NCBI GenBank assembly: GCA_013335425.1
Contig: JAAXVQ010000137.1
Location: 1 to 6,092, forward strand
From: Candidatus Firestoneibacteriota bacterium
Lineage (GTDB): Bacteria > Oederibacteriota > JAAXVQ01
DNA: 6,092 nucleotides
Direction of reading: 5' to 3'
Below, one piece after another: positions 1-5,244 of this stretch. How positions within the stretch are numbered: the first letter of the stretch is position 1; the number at the start of each line of letters is the position of its first letter. The notes beneath the pieces were generated by a model. It made no database searches. It was not told where the DNA came from and saw only the letters and a list, made by a program, of their open reading frames with translations. The position numbers were made by a program, and so were the translations under genes.

Positions 1-1136
1 TCTTGCCCGATGACACGACTGGAGCAGGCGGTATTGCCGGTAGAAAAAGCGGAGGTTCGTGGTTCAAGATTTCCCAAGCCGTGTGATTCGCGGCTATGCG
101 CATAATCCAAAGGCAAGGAACGTCCGATAGGCCGGGATGACCCCGCAGGAATTTCCGCCGCAGCGACGGAAGCCGGCTCCGGAGGCTTTGCCCCCATTTC
201 CGTGGACACGGGTAACAGAGTTTCCGGGACTAAAGGCCCGGTTTTTTTGATCTGTGCAGCCGGCTGTTGCCGGTAGATGTCAACCAACCGTTTAATCGTT
301 CCCGGCACGCTCTTGGGAGCATGGGCAACTAAAAACTCCGGTAAAAGATCTTTAAGAATATTTTTCCCCAATATCCGGTAGGCCAGCGCGCCTTGAATCG
401 GCGTCTTCGCAGCTTTGTCCAACAGGGTAATGGGCAGACCCAATTCTTTTGATTTGCGCAAATGTATGTTGGCCGGGATGTAGGTGCCGTAAAGCCGGTC
501 TCCGACCATGGATTTTAATTTCCGCAAATTGCTCATGTCGAAATCTTCCGTATGTTGAAAATTGTTCACAAATATCCTGATAATGACTTGCCGCCAATGG
601 CGAGCATTGATGGTTTCGGCTTCCTTGATGATTTGAGGAATCCCGGCCAAGCCGCCGGCACCGGCCTCTGTGGGAATAAGCACCATATCCGCCGCCAATA
701 ACGCCGCCCGGGTAAGGTAACCGATATAAGGGCCGTTATCGACGATAACCAGGTCATAGTCATTTTTAATTTCAGCCAGAGCTTCCGTAAGTTTGCCGAT
801 ACGGTGGAAATCCTCGGCGACATAGGCCAAGTGCTGATTGGATAAAAACACGCTTAAATTTTCTTGTTTGAACTCCAGACCTTGAGGGCGAAGGGTTTCG
901 CGAAAGAGGGTATGCGTGCCTATCTTTTTCAGGCTTAGACCATTGTACATGTCGGCGATAGTATGTTTGTTGTCAAAAACATGACGGCCCAAATAAACAC
1001 CGACATTGCCTTGCGGATCATTGTCGATCAAGGCCACCCGGAGGTTCCAATCCGCGAAGAGGGAGGCCAAGCTGATGGCGGTAGTGGTCTTCCCTACGCC
1101 GCCTTTGTTGTTGGCAATGGCAATGACTTTGGCCAT
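1..1136 (-). CDS. ParA/Soj-family ATPase with long C-terminal extension (3' end cut by window)
   Basis: This is the start of a gene with 378 full codons in the window and no stop before the left edge. Residues 1-270 form a ParA-type P-loop ATPase. The deviant Walker A is NNKGGVGKTT (residues 9-18, with signature Lys11 and catalytic-type Lys16). LIDNDPQGN follows at 37-45, and IVDNGP at 131-136 sits where most ParA proteins have DTPP/DxPP. Such ATPases dimerise on ATP, bind DNA non-specifically and position plasmids, chromosomes or protein cargo. From about residue 275 the sequence leaves the domain: a short basic segment (IKRLVDIYRQQ), then a Pro/Ala-rich tail of at least 85 residues. Typical stand-alone ParA proteins end near 250-270, so this is an extension or a fusion. 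The ATG at 1136 is supported by the motif position, by an in-frame stop just upstream (TGA, 1151-1149), and by AAGGAG at 1157-1152, although that spacing (15 nt) is long. No ParB partner is visible. Family call is sure; the cargo is unknown. Confidence 0.93.
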   Translation of the reverse strand, partial: MAKVIAIANNKGGVGKTTTAISLASLFADWNLRVALIDNDPQGNVGVYLGRHVFDNKHTIADMYNGLSLKKIGTHTLFRETLRPQGLEFKQENLSVFLSNQHLAYVAEDFHRIGKLTEALAEIKNDYDLVIVDNGPYIGYLTRAALLAADMVLIPTEAGAGGLAGIPQIIKEAETINARHWRQVIIRIFVNNFQHTEDFDMSNLRKLKSMVGDRLYGTYIPANIHLRKSKELGLPITLLDKAAKTPIQGALAYRILGKNILKDLLPEFLVAHAPKSVPGTIKRLVDIYRQQPAAQIKKTGPLVPETLLPVSTEMGAKPPEPASVAAAEIPAGSSRPIGRSLPLDYAHSRESHGLGNLEPRTSAFSTGNTACSSRVIGQ

Positions 1137-1339
1137 GATTTTTCGAATTCACTCCTTAAAGGCGGGCGCAACGTCCTTTTCTCGGCAGCAGGCTTTCAAA
1201 ACAATTTCGAAAATCTCCTGATTACCGAACCAGCATGGGTCTTATCATAAAGAACGGCTTTAGTCGGCAATAACTTGAGGAAAATCCGGGGAATAAACAG
1301 GAAGATCAGCTTGGTAAAACGGACACCCGCAAAGATGGA
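1137..1339. other. Intergenic region between the operon end and the ParA gene
   Basis: No convincing gene was found here. On the minus strand the frame of the upstream small membrane gene stays open past its stop for 48 more codons, to a TGA at about 1194-1196. It has no plausible start or SD site, and a run of that length is not surprising by chance. I see no GC-rich hairpin followed by a T run, so no intrinsic terminator for the operon is evident. A weak promoter-like pair for the ParA gene exists on the minus strand (TTGCCG at 1270-1265, TATGAT at 1249-1244), but its 15-bp spacing is poor. The only firm signal is AAGGAG at 1157-1152, upstream of the ParA start. Confidence 0.5.
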
Positions 1340-1501
1340 TTAGGGTAAAGCCAACATAACTCCCATAAGCGCACCATAAAGCGTGCTGATGAAAGGATTG
1401 CTGGTGATGGGACAGCTGCCCGAAGCGCAGCCGATAAAACGATAATAACCAAAACCAAGTGCGGCTCCGATCACGCCACCGAGAACAATTTTCATAACCA
1501 T
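1340..1501 (-). CDS. DUF6132-like small membrane protein
   Basis: This 53-residue protein has two hydrophobic segments (about 4-20 and 37-52) flanking a loop with GCASGSCPITSNP, in which Cys25 and Cys30 are spaced C-x4-C. Two short membrane helices around GC-x-SG-x-CPITSNP is what I recall of the DUF6132 family, which often sits near thioredoxin, rhodanese or other sulfur-redox genes. Its biochemical role is not established. I chose the ATG at 1501 because AGGAG lies 7 nt upstream; longer starts at 1534 and 1525 lack such a site. It is the last gene of the operon, 36 nt after ccdA. The two loop cysteines suggest a redox or metal-binding accessory to CcdA, but that is inference. The family call rests on memory of the motif, not a search. 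Confidence 0.8.
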   Translation of the reverse strand: MVMKIVLGGVIGAALGFGYYRFIGCASGSCPITSNPFISTLYGALMGVMLALP

Positions 1502-1537
1502 GGGTTTGCTCCTAAATAAGTTCATGGATGACACCGC

Positions 1538-2188
1538 TTAAAGGGAACCAAAGGCGATCATGCCCTTGAAAAAAATGAACAATCCAAAAACGATAAGCAA
1601 TATCCCGCTGGCGATGCGCACTCCCGTGGGGTGAGTTTTAAAAAAACCGACTTGATTGCGGAAAAAGTGAGCGGCATAGGCGGCGAGCAAAATCGGGAGG
1701 GAAAATCCCAAGGAATACACCAACAATAACCCAGCGCCATAACCGGTAGTTCCCCGGGCTGCGACCAACGCCAGTACGCTGGATAGCATGGGGCCGACGC
1801 ACGGAATCCAAACAATGCCCAAGGTCAGCCCCAGCAACAAACCGCCGAATTTCCCTTCCGAACGGCTGGTGAGGCCGGAGAGAAAGGTCAAATGCTTGAA
1901 CCAATTGATGTCAAAAAGCATAAGCACGCCGAAAACCGCGATTAGAATACCGGCGCCCTTCTCGACATAATACATGCCAGGACCGATAAGCGCCCCGAAG
2001 AGGCTGGAGACTATCCCCATCAGCACAAAAGTGGTTGTAAGTCCCGCGACAATCAGCAACGGCCGAGCGCGGTGTTCGCGCTGAGTACCTGCCACCAGTA
2101 TGGGGAGAATCGGCAGCACGCAAGGAGAAAATACGCTAGTCAATCCGGCGGTGAATACCCACAGCAAGTTCAGATTCTCGGTAAGCAT
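1538..2188 (-). CDS. ccdA: CcdA-type thiol:disulfide membrane electron carrier
   Basis: This is a 216-residue, highly hydrophobic protein with about six membrane segments (roughly 6-28, 42-66, 76-92, 115-138, 150-172 and 190-212). It contains the two hallmark motifs of the CcdA/DsbD-beta family: FSPCVLPILP (Cys23, first helix) and WIPCVGPMLSS (Cys130, fourth helix). Members accept electrons from cytoplasmic thioredoxin and pass them across the membrane to extracytoplasmic thiol proteins, for example in cytochrome c maturation. Its length is normal for the short CcdA form without DsbD periplasmic domains. AAGGAGG at 2205-2199 leaves 10 nt to the ATG at 2188; a TTG at 2194 would be only 4 nt away and adds two residues. 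That SD site overlaps the TAA of the preceding gene, so translation is probably coupled. No cytochrome genes are nearby; the partners here are a thioredoxin and a TrxR-like flavoprotein, which suggests a dedicated reductant-export route. Confidence 0.93.
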   Translation of the reverse strand: MLTENLNLLWVFTAGLTSVFSPCVLPILPILVAGTQREHRARPLLIVAGLTTTFVLMGIVSSLFGALIGPGMYYVEKGAGILIAVFGVLMLFDINWFKHLTFLSGLTSRSEGKFGGLLLGLTLGIVWIPCVGPMLSSVLALVAARGTTGYGAGLLLVYSLGFSLPILLAAYAAHFFRNQVGFFKTHPTGVRIASGILLIVFGLFIFFKGMIAFGSL

Positions 2189-2203
2189 CGGCAACGTTCC
2201 TCC

Positions 2204-2419
2204 TTAGTGTTTTCCCGGAGCGGTCTTGCCGGCTTTGGTTCGGGGTTTGCTTTTCTCATACCAAACCAACGCCGAGAAGCAGGTGGTTTTACGATCCGGA
2301 TCATATAACTTTTCGACCCGCAGGTCCAGAACTTCGCCCGGATTGGTTGCCAAAAATTCATTGATTTTAACTTCCAGCTTTTCCACAGTATTGCAGCCGA
2401 ACAATTTGACTTGGTCCAT
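2204..2419 (-). CDS. Cse60-like small protein (DUF2758 type)
   Basis: This 71-residue soluble protein opens with MDQVKLF, has INEFLATNP near residues 19-27, and ends its conserved part with CFSALVWYEK. This pattern (short beta strand, amphipathic helix ending in NEFL, then a CFSA-hydrophobic strand) is what I recall of the sporulation-associated Cse60 family of Firmicutes. The tail is Lys/Pro-rich. Molecular function in the family is not known to me. The start is ambiguous. The ATG at 2425 overlaps the upstream TGA as ATGA, but GAGGTG at 2433-2428 is only 2 nt from it and 8 nt from the ATG at 2419. The latter also fits the family's short N-terminus, so I chose it. The stop TAA is embedded in the ccdA SD site. 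Its position inside a redox operon is unusual for a sporulation gene. Confidence 0.75.
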   Translation of the reverse strand: MDQVKLFGCNTVEKLEVKINEFLATNPGEVLDLRVEKLYDPDRKTTCFSALVWYEKSKPRTKAGKTAPGKH

Positions 2420-2421
2420 TT

Positions 2422-3354
2422 TCATTTCACCTCACGCAGGATTTTTTCCGCTTCCAAAGCGGCGATCGTGCCGTCGGACACAGCCGTGGAAATTTGCCGA
2501 TAAACCTTCACCCGGGCATCGCCGGCAGCCAACACGCCGGAAAGGTTGGTGTGCATCAAATCGTCAGCCTGTATATAACCTCGTGCATCCAAGCCTACTT
2601 GTCCCTTTAAAAATTCCGTCCGCGGCGTAAACCCGATATAAACAAAGACCCCGTCGGCGGCGATAATTTTCTTTTCACCGGTGTTTAAATCCTGGACGGC
2701 GACCCCCTCCAAGCGGTCTTGGCCGATATATTCCCGGGGTTCATGGCATAAATACATCCGAATTTTCGCGTGCCCGCGCGCATGCTCTTCGGCAATCGCG
2801 CTGCACTGAAACTTATCAAACTGGTGGATCAAAGTCACGCTTTTGGCAAATTGGGTCAAGAACACCGATTCTTCCACCGCCGAATTCCCGCCTCCGATAA
2901 CGACCACATCTTTGTCCTGATAAAAATCGCCGTCACAAGTGGCGCAATAAGAAAGTCCCCGTCCCTTAAATTTGGTTTCTCCGGGAATACCCAACTTGCG
3001 CGGCTCTTGCCCCATGGCCAAAATGACAACCTTGGCTTCCAATCCCACTTCATCATCCAGCACGACGCGTTTCACGGCGCCCTGAAGCTCCAATGCCGAA
3101 ATTTCCGCCGCCGTATAAAAATCAGCCCCGAAATGCCTGGCCTGGTCTTCCATACGTTTCGCCAAATCGCGCCCGTGGATCTCCGGAAAAACGCCGGGAT
3201 AGTTTGCCACCAGATGCGTAGTTTTCATCCAGCCGCCCGGAAGATTTTCATCCACAATCGCAGCCTTGAGACGGGCCCGACCGGCATAGAGAGCAGCCGT
3301 CAGCCCAGCTGGACCGGCACCGATAACGATCAAGTCATATGACTTCGTTTCCAT
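2422..3354 (-). CDS. trxB: Thioredoxin reductase-like FAD flavoprotein with degenerate NADPH site
   Basis: This 310-residue protein has the complete low-molecular-weight thioredoxin reductase architecture. The FAD Rossmann motif is GAGPAGLTAA (12-21). The ATG-type motif is AMGQEPRKLGIPGE (113-126). The redox disulfide is CATCDG (Cys137/Cys140), followed by GGGNSAVEE (154-162). The C-terminal FAD motif is GVLAAGD (273-279), followed by RQISTAVSDG. The protein passes electrons through FAD to the CATC disulfide and then to a thioredoxin, most likely the CPPC one encoded 58 nt upstream. The odd point is the HQFDKFQ segment at 177-183, which replaces the HRRxxFRA that binds the NADPH phosphate. 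GGW also replaces the usual GGQ near residue 42. NADH, ferredoxin or another donor is therefore possible. The SD site is weak (GCGGGGC, about 5 nt before the ATG). The stop lies in the ATGA near the next gene. It could be an alternative flavin reductase rather than the housekeeping TrxB. Confidence 0.92.
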   Translation of the reverse strand: METKSYDLIVIGAGPAGLTAALYAGRARLKAAIVDENLPGGWMKTTHLVANYPGVFPEIHGRDLAKRMEDQARHFGADFYTAAEISALELQGAVKRVVLDDEVGLEAKVVILAMGQEPRKLGIPGETKFKGRGLSYCATCDGDFYQDKDVVVIGGGNSAVEESVFLTQFAKSVTLIHQFDKFQCSAIAEEHARGHAKIRMYLCHEPREYIGQDRLEGVAVQDLNTGEKKIIAADGVFVYIGFTPRTEFLKGQVGLDARGYIQADDLMHTNLSGVLAAGDARVKVYRQISTAVSDGTIAALEAEKILREVK

Positions 3355-3412
3355 GGTTTGCCCCGCACAGTTTCAGATAGGGGATTGCGTCCCTTTTTAA
3401 TTACACTGGTGT

Positions 3413-3736
3413 TTAATTTAAGAGCGCTTCCAGCGCTGCCTTAATTTCCGACTTTTTGATTTCTCCCGACAAACGCCCCCCGATTTCCACACCTTGGCGA
3501 AAGAAAAGCAGCGTCGGGCTGCCGGTCACGTTGAGTTTTTCCGCCAAAGCGCGGTTGCCTTGACGAAACACTTTTAAAAATTTAACACGCCCCGTAAACG
3601 CTTCTTCCAAAGAGGAAAATTTCGGAGCCAACGCCTCGCAAGGCGGACACTCGGTCGAAAAAAAATCGAGCACGACCGGCAAATCCGCCGCCAGTACTTC
3701 GGTTTCAAACTGATCCTGGTTGATTTCCTGAGTCAT
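3413..3736 (-). CDS. Thioredoxin-fold protein with CPPC active site
   Basis: This is a 107-residue single-domain thioredoxin with no signal peptide, so it is cytoplasmic. The VVLDFFSTECPPCEALAPKF segment (21-40) places the active site at Cys30-Pro-Pro-Cys33. The tryptophan normally before the first cysteine is Glu29, and the usual GP dipeptide is PP. The cis-proline loop is GSPT (72-75, Pro74). The rest follows the family: VKFLKV strand, ALAEKLNV helix, TLLFF strand, and a C-terminal amphipathic helix. It would be reduced by the adjacent TrxR-like flavoprotein and could feed CcdA or the modification enzymes. I used the ATG at 3736, not an upstream TTG near 3910. AGGAGG lies 10 nt before it, the fold begins right there, and the ATGA overlap with the radical SAM stop implies translational coupling. 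The altered active site suggests a specialised partner and a redox potential different from classical WCGPC thioredoxin. Confidence 0.92.
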   Translation of the reverse strand: MTQEINQDQFETEVLAADLPVVLDFFSTECPPCEALAPKFSSLEEAFTGRVKFLKVFRQGNRALAEKLNVTGSPTLLFFRQGVEIGGRLSGEIKKSEIKAALEALLN

Positions 3737-5115
3737 GACGCCTTTGCCTCCTGGATACGTTTCTGCAATGCTTGAAAATAAAACCGCAACCCCTGTTCCA
3801 TGACCGCGGACACAGGCTTGCAATCCGGCGCGAGTACCTGACCATGCTGGACATGCGCTATGGCGCCGCAGCCACCGCCGCAAGCCGGTGCCTGGCTGCA
3901 ATCTTGGCAACCGGGGATAGTTTCAATATTCCTTTTCTGCCAATCACCCGCGGCCGCATCAAGCTGCCAAACAGGGTCGTAGGTCCCCAAACTATAGCCT
4001 TCTTGTCCCAAGGTAGCTGTACACCCATAAACCCGTCCGGACATATCGAATCCCCATTCATGTTTGGCCGCCGGGCAAGCGTCGAAGCGCGGGATCAGCA
4101 TCTCCCCGTTCTCCAACCATTCCCGCATGCCGTAAAACGAAGGTTGGTGAAAACGCCTGATTTCAGGGTGTGTCTCCGTCAAATCCACAAAGGTCCGGTA
4201 CATGGTATCCAACCCGAACAGATCCGCCGGACAGCCATAGGCGTCGTACAACTCATAATTGCGTCCGAGTTGGGTTTTAAAACGTCCTGCCGGCAAATCC
4301 AGCCAACCGTGTTCAGTTGCCAAACGGGTCAAATCCAATAACCCGTCAATATTGGCCCGGTCCAGTACCACCCTCAAATTGAGGGTATGCCCGGCAGCCA
4401 ACGCCAAATCAATGCCGTGCACGATCCTGTCAAAGGTGGGCTCTCCCGCCCGTGTCCGGCGACGGCTGTCATGCTGTTCCCGGCTGCCGTCCAGGGTAAC
4501 TTGAATTTCTTTGACCTTGCTCCCGGCCAAATCATCGAGCCATTCTGCCAGCCTGAAACCATTGGTGACGATAGCGGTTTCCAAGCCCCGGTTGGCGCCG
4601 GCGGCTAAAATGTACTTCACGATGCCGCGTAATTCGCGCCCCGGGCCCAGCGGCTCTCCTCCGAAGATCGTGACAAATTTCGAACGACCGGCGGCCACCG
4701 GAGCATCCAGAGCCAAATCAACTTGCCGCGGGGTCATCAGACCTTGTTGCTGGTAAGAACGTTGGTAGCAATAGGAACAAGCCAGTTCACAGGCATAAGT
4801 CGGAGCCAGCAGCAATTGCACAGGCGTTTGACGGTATGTTTCCGCGAACTCCAACTGTCGTTGCTGCCAAAAAGTCCGGGCAGCAGCCGGAGAATCAAAA
4901 GCATAGCCCTGTACGAGGCGTTGCTTATCACCCGACGACCAAGAAGCGCCGTTCTGCAAAGCCGACGCCTCCTTAGGACTCACCAGGTCTAAGGCCCCGG
5001 ACAAAAGATTCAACGCCGCCAACTTCCGGCCGAGAATCGGTTCCGGCAATTCCAACACCACCGTATGCCGGCTGACTACTGTCGTCTCCCCGGATACGGA
5101 ATTTGATTCTTTCAT
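3733..5115 (-). CDS. Radical SAM/SPASM peptide maturase-like enzyme
   Basis: This 460-residue protein has an N-terminal region of about 100 residues, possibly for substrate recognition. A radical SAM barrel follows, with CELACSYC (Cys109, Cys113, Cys116 bind the SAM-cleaving 4Fe-4S cluster), FGGEP (151-155), IVTNG (182-186) and TLDGSREQHD (207-216). The C-terminal SPASM domain has all seven consensus cysteines: Cys347, Cys365 (with the preceding Gly360), Cys403, Cys406, Cys412, Cys416 and Cys432, enough for two auxiliary clusters. Known relatives modify peptides or proteins: sulfatase maturases, PqqE, and sactipeptide or thioether-forming enzymes. The gene begins 1 nt after a cysteine-rich 41-residue peptide gene, its obvious candidate substrate. 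The ATG at 5115 has no SD site, so it probably depends on reinitiation after the peptide stop. A TTG at 5136 would add seven residues and overlap the peptide gene; AAGGA lies 11 nt before it, making it a weaker option. The chemistry performed cannot be read from sequence. Confidence 0.93.
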   Translation of the reverse strand: MKESNSVSGETTVVSRHTVVLELPEPILGRKLAALNLLSGALDLVSPKEASALQNGASWSSGDKQRLVQGYAFDSPAAARTFWQQRQLEFAETYRQTPVQLLLAPTYACELACSYCYQRSYQQQGLMTPRQVDLALDAPVAAGRSKFVTIFGGEPLGPGRELRGIVKYILAAGANRGLETAIVTNGFRLAEWLDDLAGSKVKEIQVTLDGSREQHDSRRRTRAGEPTFDRIVHGIDLALAAGHTLNLRVVLDRANIDGLLDLTRLATEHGWLDLPAGRFKTQLGRNYELYDAYGCPADLFGLDTMYRTFVDLTETHPEIRRFHQPSFYGMREWLENGEMLIPRFDACPAAKHEWGFDMSGRVYGCTATLGQEGYSLGTYDPVWQLDAAAGDWQKRNIETIPGCQDCSQAPACGGGCGAIAHVQHGQVLAPDCKPVSAVMEQGLRFYFQALQKRIQEAKAS

Positions 5116-5116
5116 T

Positions 5117-5242
5117 TTAGTCGTGGCAACCGGCAATGGTTTTGGTTTCCTTGGCGCAGCATTGGGCGCTCTTGAGACTGGGACAGCATTTGTTTTTGGC
5201 TTTTTTCGCGCCTGTTTTTTTACCTTTGGTTACGCGTATCAT
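5117..5242 (-). CDS. Cysteine- and lysine-rich 41-aa peptide, candidate radical SAM substrate (RiPP precursor)
   Basis: This short reading frame starts at ATG 5242 and ends at TAA 5119-5117. A strong SD site (GAGGAG, 5256-5251) lies 8 nt upstream, and the frame sits snugly between two coding genes: 2 nt after the methyltransferase stop and 1 nt before the radical SAM ATG. The product begins MIRVTKGKKTGAKKAKNK, a basic stretch of 18 residues with seven lysines and no cysteine. It is followed by Cys19-Cys20, seven residues, Cys28-Cys29, nine residues, Cys39-His40-Asp41. A charged leader and a cysteine-bearing C-terminal part beside a SPASM enzyme match the plan of sactipeptide-like or other radical-SAM-modified RiPP precursors. 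There is no Gly-Gly cleavage site, signal peptide, peptidase or exporter gene in view. Alternatively it is a small thiol metal- or metalloid-binding protein. I do not recognise a named family. No in-frame TGA suggests selenocysteine. Confidence 0.85.
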   Translation of the reverse strand: MIRVTKGKKTGAKKAKNKCCPSLKSAQCCAKETKTIAGCHD

Positions 5243-5244
5243 AA

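Noticed and set aside
566..823. Two short minus-strand frames (352-597 and 566-823) as independent genes
   Set aside because: Both are shifted frames within the ParA coding sequence, which is continuous in its own frame from 1136 to the window edge.
1244..1270. Promoter for the ParA gene
   Set aside because: TTGCCG and TATGAT are 15 bp apart and only partly match the consensus; too weak to annotate.
1194..1342. Read-through of the DUF6132-like gene into 48 further open codons
   Set aside because: There is no start codon with an SD site and no family resemblance. An open run of this size is plausible by chance, and the protein is already complete at its TAA.
2770..3342. Long plus-strand open frame of 190 codons opposite the reductase gene
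   Set aside because: It lies entirely antisense to a gene with complete family motifs, has no recognisable protein features, and is explained by codon bias of the true strand. The same holds for plus-strand frames at 2226-2630 and 3772-4341.
3355..3412. Terminator or second promoter in the 58-nt gap between thioredoxin and reductase genes
   Set aside because: Only a 3-bp GGG/CCC pairing is present with no following T run, and there are no good -35/-10 boxes.
3737..3910. Upstream TTG extension of the thioredoxin gene
   Set aside because: The added 58 residues are out-of-frame sequence inside the radical SAM gene. The ATG at 3736 has an SD site and begins the thioredoxin fold.
5117..5242. Selenocysteine in the cysteine-rich peptide, as in some radical SAM-linked selenopeptides
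   Set aside because: The frame ends in TAA with no in-frame TGA, and no SECIS-like element is needed to explain the sequence.
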